Positions 21,120 through 32,379 of a stretch of DNA of 64,000 nucleotides are shown here, one piece after another. The position numbers and the translations under genes were made by a program. Within the stretch, counting starts at the first letter, position 1; each line of letters opens with the position of its first letter. Source of the DNA: Armigeres subalbatus (lineage: Eukaryota > Arthropoda > Insecta > Diptera > Culicidae); assembly GCF_024139115.2 (NCBI RefSeq), contig NC_085141.1, positions 239,683,047-239,747,046 of the forward strand. Direction: 5' to 3'. Under the pieces are notes generated by a model. That model made no database searches, was not told the DNA's origin, and worked only from the letters and a program-made list of their open reading frames with translations.

Positions 21120-22652
21120 GATGCTGGGTCATTAGGCCGAAGGCCGTTAGGCCGAAGGTCATTAGGCCGAAGGTCATTAGGCCGAAGGCCATTAGGCCGA
21201 ATGGTCACTAGGCCGAACGGTCATTAGGCCGAATGGCCATTAGGCCGAATGCAAACTGGGGAGTGACAAGTGAGTAGTGCGAAGTGAGGAAGAAGGATGA
21301 AGGAAGAAGGAAGAAGGAAGAAGGAAGAAGGACGAAGGAAGAAGGAAGAAGGACGAAGGAAGAAAGAAGAAAGAAGAAGGAAGAAGGAAGAAAGAAGAAA
21401 GAATAAGGAAAAAGGATTAAGAAAGAAGGAAGAAGGAAGAAGGAAGAAGGAAGAAGGAAGAAGGAAGAAGGAAGAAGGAAGAAAGAAGAAGGAAGAAGGA
21501 AGAAGGAAAAAAGAAGAAGGAAGAAAGAAGAAGGAAAAAAGAAGAAGGAAGAAAGAAGAAGGAAGAAAGAATAAGGAAGAAAGAAGAAGGAAGAAGGAAG
21601 AAAGAAGAAAGAAGAAGGAAGAAGGAAGAAAGAAAAGAGAAGAAGGAAGAATGAAGAAGTAAGAAGGAAGAAAAAAGAAGGAAGAAAGAAGAAGGAAGAA
21701 GAAAGAAGGAAGAAGGAAGAAAGAAGAAGGAAGAAAGAAGAAGGAAGAAAGAAGAAGGAAGAAAGAAGAAGGAAGAAGGAAGAAAGAAGAAAGAAGAAGG
21801 AAGAAGGAAGAAGGAAGAAAGAAGAAGGAAGAAGGAAGAAAGAAAAGAGAAGAAGGAAGAATGAAGAAGTAAGAAGGAAGAAGGAAGAAGGAAGACGGAA
21901 GAAAGAAGGAAGAAGGAACCCGAGCAACACAGGTTAGACAAAAATGGTTGCAGCAACTTGATTGTGACTGAATCTGGTCACATAAGAGTTGCAGTAACCC
22001 ATGTGGAACATGTGTGCTGCTAGGGAAGACGGAAGAAAGAAGGAAGAAAACTAAGAATGAAGAAGGAAGAAGGAAGAAAGAAGAAGGAAAAAGGAAGAAG
22101 GAAGGAGGCAAAAAGGAAGAAGGAAGAAGGAAAAAGGAAGAAAGAAGGAGGAAAAAGGAAGAAAGAAGAAGGAAGAAAGAAGAAGGAAGAAAGAAGAAGG
22201 AAGAAAGAAGAAAGAAGAAGGAAGAAGGAAGAAAGAAGAAGGAAGAAGGAAGAAGGGAGAAGAAAGCAGGAAGAAGGGAGAAGGAAGAAGGAAAAAGGAA
22301 GAAGGGAGAAGGAAGAAGGAAAAAGGAAGAAGGAAGAAGGAAGAAGGAAGAAGGAAGAAGGAAGAAGGAAGAAGGAAGAAGGAAGAAGGAAAAAGGAAAG
22401 AAGGAAGAAGGAAGAAGGAAAAAGGAAAGAAGGAAGAAGGAAGAAGAAAGAAGAAAGAAGGAAGAAAGAAGAAGGAAGAAGGAAAAAGGAAGAAGACAGA
22501 TAGAAGAAGGAAAGTGCAAGAAGGGAGAAGGAAGGAGGCCTAAGGTGAAGAAAGAACTTCTCATTTTTCACTTTTTCTTCTTTTTGCTAATTCGGCCTAA
22601 TGGCCATTCGGCCTAATGACCATTCGGCCTTCGGCCTAATGGCCTGACACCA
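21120..22652 (+). mobile_element. Purine-rich TIR element, copy 2 (1.5 kb) with a nested MITE
   Basis: It has the same ends as the copy at 1378: GATGCTGGGTCATTAGGCC at the left and GGCCTAATGGCCTGACACCA at the right. It is flanked by TCGAAAA-containing 8-bp duplicates (21112-21120 and 22653-22661). Nearly everything from 21290 to 22540 is an AAGGAAGAAGGAAGAAAGA-type purine tract. A small MITE interrupts it at 21919-22025. Long open frames on both strands here (Lys/Glu/Arg-rich one way, Ser/Phe/Leu-rich the other) are products of the repeat and not genes. Confidence 0.8.
21919..22025. mobile_element. 107-bp MITE inside the purine tract
   Basis: The ends are CCCGAGCAACACA and TGTGTGCTGCTAGGG, with interior GGTTGCAGCAACTTGATTGT. 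It is the same family as 19126-19218. The purine string GAAGACGGAAGAAAGAAGG occurs on both sides, which may be a duplication or simply repeat sequence. Confidence 0.65.
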
Positions 22653-22671
22653 ATCGAAAAGCATATAATAT

Positions 22672-22765
22672 TAGAGAAATCAGGGCCTTCTATCAAAAGT
22701 TCGATTTTGGAGTGATGTTCGATAGCCTTTACTTGCACTAAGTTGTAAAAGAAAGGCGAAAGCTT
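22672..22765 (-). mobile_element. End fragment of the MITE family seen at 8565
   Basis: Read on the minus strand: GCCTTTCTTTTACAACTTAG, AAAGGCTATCGAACATCACT, CCAAAATCGAACTTTTGATA. These match 8565-8640 in order. The rest of the element is missing. Confidence 0.7.
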
Positions 22766-24360
22766 ATTATAAATTATGTCAATTTGCCGTCATGTTACTA
22801 CTCAAAATTAAATAGACCCATTTAGTTAAAACATGAAATAGGACAGCATAACTTCCGTCTGGGTGGACCTGATCTCATCCATAGTCCTGTCATGTCATAC
22901 TATGTACGTTGAATGAAAACATGTTGGCACGAAACTGACCACCACATATTGAATTTATTGTGCTCTCTGATGCCGTACCGTGGTCGTGATATGATTCTCC
23001 TTTTTCGTTTTCCCCAGAAACTTCCTGAAGCCCATTCCTCTCGACATCGAGGCACACGTTGTGATTCGTATCGGGGAACTATCGATTCCCCTGCACTATG
23101 AATTTGGTTTTCCGGGATAGCAACAGCACGGTGGAAGCAAACAATTGAATATGATTTTTGATGAGATAATAGAAACGAAACTTCTAGTAGGTACAAAAAA
23201 TATATACATAGGATTTGTTTTTACACGATATTTTTTCGCTCGTATTTTTGATCGTGTGACTTCAATTTGCCACCAAAACCTGTGCAACATGTTTCCAAAA
23301 ATCCTAAATAATTCAAAGAAAAATCACATGGTAATTAATATGCGTTGAACATTTAGGATGGGTGCAAAATTGAGAAAGTGTAAATCGTGTAAAAACAGAA
23401 TCCAGTGCATATATATAACCGAAGGTGATTGTGTACCAAAGAGAACTGCGGAAACAAGGATTCTGTCGAAAGATACAGACTCACACTAGTTTCCTCTTAA
23501 TAGACCATGAAAAGTTGTTGTAGGAAAATGGAATGAAATAAATGGAAATAGAAAGAAAACATCGGGGAACAATAAAAATTTAAAAATGGTGTCTTATAAA
23601 AACGTAACACAGTAACACATGAACTATCATACATAATATGTCTCATGTTAGAATGCCCAAACAAAGGTAAACAACTTTATTAAATTAAGTTTCGCAATTT
23701 GGCCTTCAAGCGTTGAATTATTATTATTTCAAGAACCAAAGAAACGCGGTGACCCAAATGTGTTTGTTTCAGGAAAGCACCCTGCATAACAAATCTTTCG
23801 ATCGTTTGAAACCCTTTTTTAGGGGGACAACAAGTGTGTAGCAGGCGGTCGGTAAATTATTGCAAAATATATTTTTATTACTGCGATAATCACACCACAG
23901 ACGATGTGGTAAGAACAGCACACAGTGCGAGCAGAAATTGGAATATAAACGCCCAGAAAATCACTGCATGTTACCTCGAGGGAAACAATCAGTCCATTTG
24001 CCCAGCTGGGCCGAAAGCTATGATGCGGTTGGAAAAGCCAAATGAATTCAAATGAATAGAGGCCTGGCAAATCTCCATCATGCGCGTCTGGCTGTGTGAT
24101 AAAACTTTTCACAATCCTCAATTCACATTTATTTTGGTACTAAAATGACCAATGATTTACTCAGTTGGTTCCGAGCCGAGCCCAACAGTCCCGCTGTGGA
24201 GGCCACGAAAGAGCAATAAATATCCGTTCGATTGCACCGACCGATTTGAAATTGAGGGTAATCATGCGTGATGCACGTTTTCTACGGATTAATGGCGAAT
24301 CATATTCAATTTTATGTTTTTTTTTTGCATTTTCTCAATGAACTAAGTTAGTTGCACAGG
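22766..24360. other. Unassigned DNA, no gene seen
   Basis: Short frames only (for example 22900-23196 and 23819-24121 on the minus strand), with no recognisable domain. Confidence 0.5.
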
Positions 24361-24365
24361 GAGGC

Positions 24366-24524
24366 TTCGCTTACCTTTTCAAAAAAACCTAAGTAGAATT
24401 TTCTTTCATGAAATTATTGGAGTACTGTCGTCAAAAGCTGTTGATTGTTGAAGTCTGTTGATTGCAATATTAAAATTAATTCATGAAAAAATGTTACTTA
24501 CGTCATTTTGAAAAGTTTAGCGTG
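24366..24524. mobile_element. Diverged relative of the palindromic MITE at 20869
   Basis: TCGCTTACCTTTTCAAAAAA, CCTAAGTAGAATTTTC and the inverted TGTTACTTACGTCATTTTGA correspond to the ends of the 20869 element, with more substitutions. Confidence 0.65.
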
Positions 24525-25133
24525 ATTTCACTCAAAAATATTTGCTTGTAAAGGAATGCTCACTAGGCAAAACGGTTTGATGCGGATTGTTCCGATGATC
24601 TACGTCCGCTGATCGTCATAACCCGAGCAGGAGAAAATAATTCAATAGTATCTATTCTGTCAATAATACCCTACACTGTTATGAACTTAGTGTGCATTAG
24701 AGGTAAAATACCAAAAAATAATTCTAAAATGAATTTGATCACTAAATACACCAGCTCTAAGTGATTGAGAATGAGATCGTAGCTCCACGCAAAACTGTTT
24801 TTACAAAATTTGGAAAAAAATTTCGGATTTTCCACGAGAACGACTTTGAAGTTTCGAGGAATCTTTTTAATTACAGAGAGAAGCTCTTTGGAATTCCCAA
24901 ATAAAATTAATTGGAATTTCAGCAGAAAATTAGTCACAGTTTACATGATAAGCTATAGAATTTTCACAAAAAAAAATCTTAAATTTCTACAGGAAAAACT
25001 TCGGAAATTTACGAAAAGTTGAGTTGAGTTTCTGTTCAGTATTCTTCTAAATTTGCACAGAAAATTCTTGATAATTGTAGGAGAATGGGGCTTGTAGAAT
25101 GGGTGTTTCCCCGTTGGATTTCTCAGTCTAGAA
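24525..25133. other. Unassigned AT-rich DNA, degenerate TTCCGGAAATTT-like spacing
   Basis: Loose, highly diverged short-period sequence at 24800-25090. No gene. Confidence 0.45.
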
Positions 25134-25215
25134 CAGCGGTTCTCAACTTGGGGTACATGTACCCCTGGGGGTACCAACGCCGGGCTCAGGGGTACCTCGG
25201 ACAATAATGCGTAAT
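25134..25215 (+). mobile_element. Solo hAT-type end
   Basis: CAGCGGTTCTCAACTTGGGG, then GTACATGTACCCCTGGGGGT, is the same terminal block as the hAT element at 14234-15980. No matching opposite end is seen within the next kilobases. Confidence 0.65.
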
Positions 25216-25439
25216 GTCGAATGAACAATTTTCAAATATAATTTCCATCAGAATTTAATGACAAAGTTTTGATAATAGTGTAAATTCTTTGTTTCAAAAT
25301 TTTGTCTTGTACATAATAAACATGGCGATCAGTAAGATGGTGATGGGCTGTGGATCAAAAGGATTAAACATCGAATGAACAAGTATAAAAATTCTTCTAT
25401 GCAATAACATTTTGAATAATATGTTTAGAATATAATTCT

Positions 25440-26330
25440 GAAATAAGATCTAGAGTCTACAGGTTTGAAAGCCTCCATTTGAGAGACATGAGCGCTTTTT
25501 TCCGAAAAACTCAGATGTTTCGCTACAAGAGGATTGGAAACATCCTTCTACGCTTCTCGGTAGCCTCTTTAAGCAGTTCGGGGGACTCTTTTCAAGTGGC
25601 TCGGAGGACTCCTTTTAGGAGGATCGGAAACCTCATTTCAAGAAGCACGGAAGCCTTCTTTTAAGAGGTTCGAAAACTTTCTTTCAAGTGGCCCTGAAGC
25701 ATTCTTTTAAACTTTTTTCTTTGAATTTTCTTGTTTTTTTCTCTCCTTTTAAAAGCCTTGATATCCTCTTTTCAAAAGGCACGGGAGGATCCTTTCATGA
25801 GGCTTTTCTTTTCCCATTCTTTTAAAACGCTGGGAAACCTCTTTTCAAGTGGTTCGGAAGCCTCCTTTCAAGAGGCTTTGGAAGCCTCGGAATTCTTCTT
25901 TCAAGAGGTTTGGAAGCGTACTTTCAAGAAGGTCTGAAGCCTCTTTTTAAGTGGCTCAAAAGCCGCAATCTGAAAGGCTCTAGGTTGGGAGCATTATTCA
26001 AGAGACTCGGAAACTTCCTTTCAAGAGGCTCGGAACTATTCTTTCAAGAGAATCATAAACGTCCTTTCAAGGTACTGAAAAATATTCTTTTAAGTAGCTC
26101 GGAAGCCTTCATTCAAAAGGCTCGGAAGCCCCCTTTCAAGTGGCTCAGATGTCTCCTTTCAAGGGGCTCAAAAGCCTTCTTTCAACAGGCTAGGAAAACT
26201 CCTTTCAAGAAGCTAGGAAGCCTTCTCTCAAGTTGCTATTGAACCTCTCTTCAAAATTGTCGGAATTTTTTTTTTCAAGAGGGTTAGCCCACTTTCAAGA
26301 GGCTTAGAGGCGTCCTTTCAAGATACTCGG
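25440..26330 (+). repeat. Degenerate 23-bp minisatellite
   Basis: The unit is close to AAGCCTCCTTTCAAGAGGCT plus CGG. At 25995-26200 consecutive units are exactly 23 bp (for example AAGCCTTCTTTCAACAGG and AAACGTCCTTTCAAGGTA starts). About 35-38 copies span the region, more diverged at the left. Open frames across it come from the repeat. Confidence 0.8.
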
Positions 26331-26374
26331 TGTCGTAATCTGACGTTTCGCCTAGCTACTCCTCCTCCGCGTCA

Positions 26375-26625
26375 GGACCGTCACCGGCCATCGAAGCGAC
26401 TCTCACGCTTCGACTGATGGGGGCGGTGCGACCCGCTTACCCGGTCGAAGCGGAGCCGGTCCTCCGAAGGGCTCCCACGCTCAAGTAATAGAGCGGAGCT
26501 GGTCCACACGTTGGCTCCCACGCTTCGACTGGCGGGTGCGGTGCCACCCGCTTGCCCGGATCGAAGCGGAGCTGGTCCTCCAGGCGGCTCCCACGCTCAA
26601 GTAATAGAGCGGAGCTGTGGCTGCC
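26375..26625 (+). repeat. GC-rich 116-118-bp tandem duplication
   Basis: The blocks ACGCTTCGACTG, GACCCGCTTACCCGG (ACCCGCTTGCCCGG in copy 2), AAGCGGAGC and TCAAGTAATAGAGCGGAGCT each occur twice, about 117 bp apart. This patch is strikingly GC-rich in AT-rich surroundings. It may be a fragment of an LTR or untranslated leader of a retroelement. No ORF is convincing. Confidence 0.6.
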
Positions 26626-26639
26626 TGTTCCGCGTCCGT

Positions 26640-27360
26640 CAAAAAAGTGACGAGTTCACTGTCATGCATGCGCTTTTATACTAGAAGAACATGTACTGTT
26701 AGTGATGCAGTAGTCGTACGTCATTTCGTTTATTTTATTTTCAATATGAGCATTGTATGCAGTTCAGCAAAATAGGTTTTAGATTCGAATGCAGGTGGTC
26801 CTTTTTTTTAGTAAATAATTTACAGAATCATTTTTCTGCCTATGAAAATTGAATTAAGGAATCTGGTGAGAGATAACAGAGTTGTGGAGGAATTTGTTTA
26901 GCAACTGTCGACTTTAGGGACTGTTTGCTATGGAAAAAAAAAAATGCAAAGATCGAAAATAAATTTATTTGCAAACATGGCGTGAAAAGGATTTGTTTGC
27001 CATACATATTTTCAGCAAGCTGTCGAGAGAGAGCTTTCTATGATTTGAGCAAGCATTTCGGTTGAAAATGGAGGATGATTGGTAGAAAACACAAGCTGTC
27101 GAGAAAAGAATGCTTGTTAGTTCATTGTGCAGCAAATTCAAAGTTACTCCGACCAAGAAACAAATAATTGTGTAGAAATATAAGACAAATTGTGATTTAT
27201 GAAACTTGCGTTAGATTTTGCAAGACAGTTTCGATGCTGGATTAAAGTGTTAGAAGTGGAGCTAGATGAGTCAACTAGGTCCGAGCTAAATGACAAAGTG
27301 TTGGAAGTGTTAAGTTGGACGGTTATTATTTCGAAGATTTTTGGATTGATGTTCTGTAGT
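26640..27360. other. Unassigned DNA, no gene seen
   Basis: Only short frames without recognisable domains; no strong repeat seen. Confidence 0.5.
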
Positions 27361-27364
27361 CTGA

Positions 27365-27650
27365 TCTTCTTCTTATTGGCATGACATCCCCACACTGGGA
27401 CAGAGCCACTTCGCTGCTTAGTGTTCATTAAGCACTTCCACAGTTATTAATTGCGAGGTTTCTAAGCCAAGCTACCATTTTTGCATTCGTATATCATGAG
27501 GCTAACACGGTGATACTTTTATGCCCAGGGAAGTCGAGACAATTTCCAAACCGAAAATTGCCTAGACCGGCACAGGGAATCGAACCCAGCCACCCTCAGC
27601 ATGGTCTTTCTTTGTAGCCGCGCGTCTTACCACGCGACTAAGGAGGGCCT
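27365..27650 (-). mobile_element. Feilai-type tRNA-derived SINE (minus strand)
   Basis: Read in reverse it gives GGCCCTCCTTAGTCGCGTGG, the B box GGGTTCGATTCCCTGTG, TCTAGGCAATTTTCGG, GTGCTTAATGAACACTAAG and an (AAG)n tail at 27365. The A-box region and B box are nearly intact. It is close in sequence to the 2945 copy. Confidence 0.85.
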
Positions 27651-27748
27651 ATCTGTAGCCTGATACGCCAAGCATAACCAGTTTTGTTGGCTTAGTGCTA
27701 CAAAATGTAAACTGTGATGTTCTTAGAAGTGTATTTGTTTTTCTCTGA

Positions 27749-27862
27749 TGCTGATGTTTCATCGTGGCAATTTCAAGATCAGAATATTTGATGATAGTAA
27801 GAACATGTAATTTGTATTCAGTTGTTTGATTTGTATTTCTCTGATTTTGATGCTTGACAGAT
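27749..27862 (+). repeat. Dispersed repeat R, copy 1
   Basis: GGCAATTTCAAGATCAG, AGAACATGTAATTTGTATTC, AGTTGTTTGATTTGTATTTC and GATTTTGATGCTTGAC recur at 33880-33995, 34013-34070 and 36858-36915. Confidence 0.7.
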
Positions 27863-28570
27863 AGGGTAAATCACTACTTGGGCCTATGGACCCGATTCCC
27901 GGCTCACTGCACAGAAAACTAAGGATTAATACTTTTTGGAAGCCGTAGGTTTATGGTTGATAATTTTAAAAAAGTCTCCCATTTATTTCGCACAATATTC
28001 AATATTTTTCAACCATTAATTTCACTCCTAATTGGTCCAATTATATCGCTCTCCATCGCTTCACCACTGAGCCGGAGTGAATCTTTCCACTTTTACAAAA
28101 CTTTTACAAAACGGTATTTTCATATAAACACCTACCTGAAAATCGTCACAATTATCGATACAATCATTGCTTGAAGCTGTTAATCACCACACAATAATTC
28201 TAAACTCACGCACTTTAATATTTTCTATTTGTTCGTTTCACTAGAACTAATATAAACATATTAGAATACATTTAAAAATGTATCCTCAAACCGAACAAAA
28301 ATTCACCTCGGCATAAGAACTTCTAGCCGCACCGTGCTGCCAAAAGGCCTGGATGGATGAGTGAATATATCTTCTCAACCAAATAAAAATTATTATAAAT
28401 AATACCATCTGGCATCATGTCAGCGTTGAACGTGCATATTTTTGTTTAGGTCGCATTTTCTATCGTCCCGAGAGAGAATGAGAGTAAGATGTTGAGAGAT
28501 TGAGCAAAATTTTGCTTAGGCCGGGAACCGGTTTGGAAGTGGATAGGAAATGAAATCGCTATGACTGAAA
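27863..28570. other. Unassigned DNA, no gene seen
   Basis: AT-rich; no recognisable coding or RNA feature. Confidence 0.5.
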
Positions 28571-28572
28571 TT

Positions 28573-29899
28573 AGTGCTGGACCTCGTTAAGCAGGTCAAC
28601 GAATTCCAAGAGTCCCTTTACTTGGTATTCATTGACTACGAAAAAGCTTTCGACCGTCTCAATCATGAGAATATGTGGGGCGCCCTGAGACGCAAGGGGG
28701 TTCCTGAGAAAATCATCGGCCTCATCGAAGCACAGTACGAGGCCTTTTCGTGTAGAGTGCTGCACAATGGGGTCCTGTCTGACCCTATCCGGCTGGCTGG
28801 TGTGAGGCAAGGATGTATTCTATCACCGTTACTGTTCCTCATCGTAATCGATGAGATTCTGGTAGATGCGATTGACTGTGAAACAATGGTAGCCTATAAC
28901 CATGCACCTAAACGACTTCGAATTGGCTGATGACGTTGTACTCCTCGCGCAACGGAGCTCTGATATGTAGAGCAAGCTCAACGAGCGCTCCTCTTCGGCA
29001 GGTTTAGTCATCAACGCCAACAAAACCAAATCCTTCCTCGCTTGTTGGTATCCGCCTAGCCATTGCGGATAACTTCAGGCTTGTTTTCGGGTTGGTAGCT
29101 ACCATCATACATGCCCTGCGGTTGGTGCTATCGTTCGTTCATTTAAATTAACCGTTACCGTGATTCAAATAAAAACATCCTTTTTTCCGAACCATAAATC
29201 TGCTACAATGTTACCATTTTGTTCGGTAATAAGTTTCACAGTAGCCGGGCAACCAGTGGAAAATGTTGAAAGCTTCCAATATCTTGGTAGCCAAATGGCG
29301 TCAGACGGCGGTACCAAGATCGATATAGGCGCACGGATCAAGAAAAAAAGGGCTGCCTTTGCGAGTTTAAGAAATATCTGAAAAAAAAACAGGAAAAACA
29401 AACATAAGTGAACGCACTAAAATACGAATTTTCAACTCTAACGTGAAATCTGTGCTGTTATACGCTAGCGAAACATGGTGTGTATCAGTGGAGAACACTC
29501 AACGGCTGCAGATGTTCATTAACAGATGCCTGCGCTAAATAATTCGGACCTGATGGCCTCACAACTACATCTGAAACAACGAGCTCCATCGTCGTTGTCA
29601 CCAGAGGCCGATAGCAACAGAAATTCGGGATCGGAAGTGGGGCTGGGTCGGCCACACTCTACGTAGGGGCGGAAACGAAATCTGTAAACAAGCATTAGAC
29701 TGGAACCTAGCGGGACATTACAGCAGAGGCAGACCTAGAGGCTCATGGCGGCGAAGCCTCAATAAAGAAATACAAGAAGTCGATCGAAATCTAACCTGGC
29801 AACAGGTTAAAGCGATAGCTGGGCAAAGCTCAGGATGGAGATCTTTCAGGTCGGCCCTTTGCACCACCGGAGGTGTACAGGATCCATAAGTAAGTAAGT
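28573..29899 (+). pseudogene. Non-LTR retrotransposon RT fragment (5'-truncated, broken)
   Basis: RT motif A is in YLVFIDYEKAFDRLNHENMW and motif B in GVRQGCILSPLLFLIVIDE. After a frameshift near 28890 the catalytic box appears as ELADDVVLLA (about 28920-28950), then a stop. About 29040-29230 does not fit the protein and may be an insertion. The protein resumes at TVAGQPVENVESFQYLGSQM, then LLYASETWCVSVENTQRLQM, RKWGWVGHTLRRGGNEI and YSRGRPRGSWRRSLNKEIQE, with further stops. It ends at a TAAGTAAGTAAGTAA tail (29888-29902). Catalytic residues are visible but the gene is dead. Clade not assigned. Confidence 0.8.
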
Positions 29900-30334
29900 A
29901 ACGCGACACCATTTGCAGAACACTGTTCGTCGATCAGCGTAACGCGGCGGTGTTCATATCAATTCAGTTATTTCCATTATAATTTCCGTTTTTCCCGCTA
30001 TTTTAATTCACAGTCTCATTTCTGTTGATGTATACGAGAAATGCACAGAATAAATCGAAACTCCAAACCGTATTCCAGAGCTAAAAATCACACTTGCATT
30101 TTAAATTGCGAAAAGGTGCAAATCAGCGATGGTGTCGCGTTACGAAATGCAGCGCGTTATATTTATCAATTTCAAAGTGAAAAATCTGAAATTGAATATT
30201 CTATCAGGAAGGAAATTTAGTGGGGATAATTTTACACCTGTTTAATCATATCCCCCGAGGCTAATTTTCGAATGCAGACCTAATTTTTCGCTGAAAGTCG
30301 GCTCCTCATGGTGTCGCGTTACGCTGGAATGTGT

Positions 30335-31026
30335 CCAAGCCAGAGGCATTGCAATTCCTAAATGTGAAATTAAATTCAACTCCATTATTATTGACGACGA
30401 TCTTCAGCTACTGATCCGTCTTAAAAATGTGAGGCAAGGGCAATGCCAAAGAACTCACGATCCCGTGTTGAAAGTTATTTGGCGAGATTTGCAAAATGAA
30501 ATTAAAAAACGTTTTGCTATTCTGAAAAATACCAACTTTGAGAATAATGTCTCGAAGTTGGATCCCAGTTCGAAACCTTTTTGAAAATTTACGAAAATTC
30601 TTAAAAACCCTCAAAAGCCAATTCCAACCCAACGTTTAAAGAGGGAAATAAAATTTTAATAACAAATGGTGAAAGGGCTCAAAAACTTGCTCAGCAGTTC
30701 GAGAGTGCCCATAATTTTAGTCTAGGTCTCATTAGTCCAATTGAGGATCAGGTTACACGGAGCTTCGAAGACATTCTCAACCAAGAGAATGTTTTTGACT
30801 CTTGGTTGGGAACTAATTTGAATGAAGTGAGATCTAAACTTCCTGAGAGGTCTTTATCCTTTTTGTTAATTTATTTAACAAATGTTTTCAATTGGCATAC
30901 TTCCCAGATAAATGGAAAAACGCCAAAGTTGTTCCTATTTTGAAGCCGGACAAAAATCCAGCTGAGGCTTCTAGTTATCGCCCAATCAGTTTGCTTTCTT
31001 CGATAAGCAAACTGATTGAAAAGACA
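30335..31026 (+). pseudogene. Jockey-clade (Juan-A-like) RT fragment, broken
   Basis: Translation in shifting frames gives CEIKFNSIIIDDDLQLLIRL, DPVLKVIWRDLQNEIKKRFA, AQQFESAHNFSLGLISPIED and WKNAKVVPILKPDKNPAEAS, then YRPISLLSSISKLIEKTIL at 30973-31026. These strings are typical of the linker and RT N-terminus in jockey-type LINEs of mosquitoes, Juan-A in particular. The GDDGI-type segment is missing near 30840-30850 (internal deletion). The fragment ends abruptly at a T-run (31029-31040) where another repeat begins. Catalytic FADD is absent. Confidence 0.7.
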
Positions 31027-31040
31027 ATTCTTTTTTTTTT

Positions 31041-31800
31041 GACGTAGGACTTACGTCTCTCTTTACTATACCGGGTGTCATTCCAAAATATTCAAATCGA
31101 CCGCGTTACGCTGTGTTGAAAGATTTTAAACGTTAATAGCGTTCGTCTCAATGGACGAATTTCTGCGGTAAGCCCCTCAATCGACAGATTTCAAGTATGC
31201 CTTTCATGTCCCTGCTTGATAAGACCCGAAAAACCCGATTCAATAGGCATGAAACTGTTTTCAATGAAAAACATTGAGATCAAGGGAACCTATAAATATG
31301 GGTACAGCATAATTCTTGCATCATTCCATTACCACGTTCTCATTGGTGCAGACACCAGCGAATGAGCAGCCGGTGGGTCTGCCAAGAAGCCATAAAATAG
31401 CGCAAATAGCGATTTTTTCCTTTCATTCTGACAGGGACAAGCGAAGCAACCGCATCATCGATTGAAGTCTGCACCGACTGCTTTTTCGGCTCGACACCAT
31501 CGAAGCCACCATCATCAGCCGAAACCTAGCCAGTACAGCATCAGTCCACCCTACAGACCCTACAAAGCAGCAATGCTGAGCAGATACCGGCAGCAGCAGC
31601 AGAGTCGAGCCGAGACCGGCCGGTATCGGTGATGAGCCGAGACAGGCTGAAGAAAAGCAACATGCTGCAGCATGTACATATGTCCAAAAACAAACGGTTC
31701 TTCAGAGAGCCAATAATAGAGATCAATATCAAAGCTTTCAATACCCTTCGGGATAGAAATTGTACTTGGGTGACAAATCCAATATTCTAGTGATAAAATT
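31041..31800 (+). repeat. Dispersed repeat with TATA-like box and histone-type hairpin
   Basis: It starts GACGTAGGACTTACGTCTCT. 31064-31145 is related to window positions 60-135, and a short piece of the start recurs near 5289. A TATAAATA box at 31291 lies about 30 bp before TTGCATCATTCC. GGTTCTTCAGAGAGCC at 31696-31711 could be a histone-type 3' stem-loop. The downstream part (31723-31790) is related to 17388-17450. No histone or other protein is readable between the signals. Confidence 0.4.
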
Positions 31801-32375
31801 TTATGCGTGATTTTCATAAATAGCGTCAAAACTAACAGTGGATAATTTGTCTGATTTAACCGCGAAGTGGACGAAGGACTTCGCTTGACCATTCCTAAAA
31901 AAAATATATAAGATGTCCAAATCTCTCACATAATATTTGGATATTTGGATTAAAAAAACACCGATAACAGCTCAAACATTAATAAACTATCAATCGATTT
32001 TTCATCAAATGTTGGATTTTTTGGCATTGATCAAGAAATATCTAGATAAGCATTGTTTGATACTGACCGCACACAAAGCGAACGTGACTGAATGATCGTC
32101 CAATGTTACCAATTCTAAATCTTATCACCCGAAATCCCATGTCCGGGTGTTTCCTTCCATCTACTAACAATGTTGTCTCAGAAAAGAACACGTACTTCTC
32201 ACCTGAACTGCAATTCTAAGCTCGCTTGCCCGGCTTATTGGCCTGTATCAAGCGAAAAGTCCCGTTAGGAAATAGACGCCAGCAGCGAGCAACAAGCGTA
32301 AAAAAGAAGAAGCCCTTCTCGAACGCGTTGATGATGATGACGCTTTGGCTGACAAAGAAGCGGGATACAAGACAC
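31801..32375. other. Unassigned DNA, no gene seen
   Basis: No recognisable feature apart from short frames. Confidence 0.45.
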
Positions 32376-32379
32376 TGGC

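Noticed and set aside
21208..22616. Long open frames (up to 446 aa) rich in Phe/Leu/Ser or Lys/Glu/Arg
   Set aside because: They arise from the AAGGAAGA purine tract read in stop-free frames on both strands. No conserved domain, and overlapping frames in several registers are all open.
26481..26669. Minus-strand 62-aa frame in the GC-rich duplication
   Set aside because: Stop-free by composition; no similarity recognised and it spans the tandem duplication.
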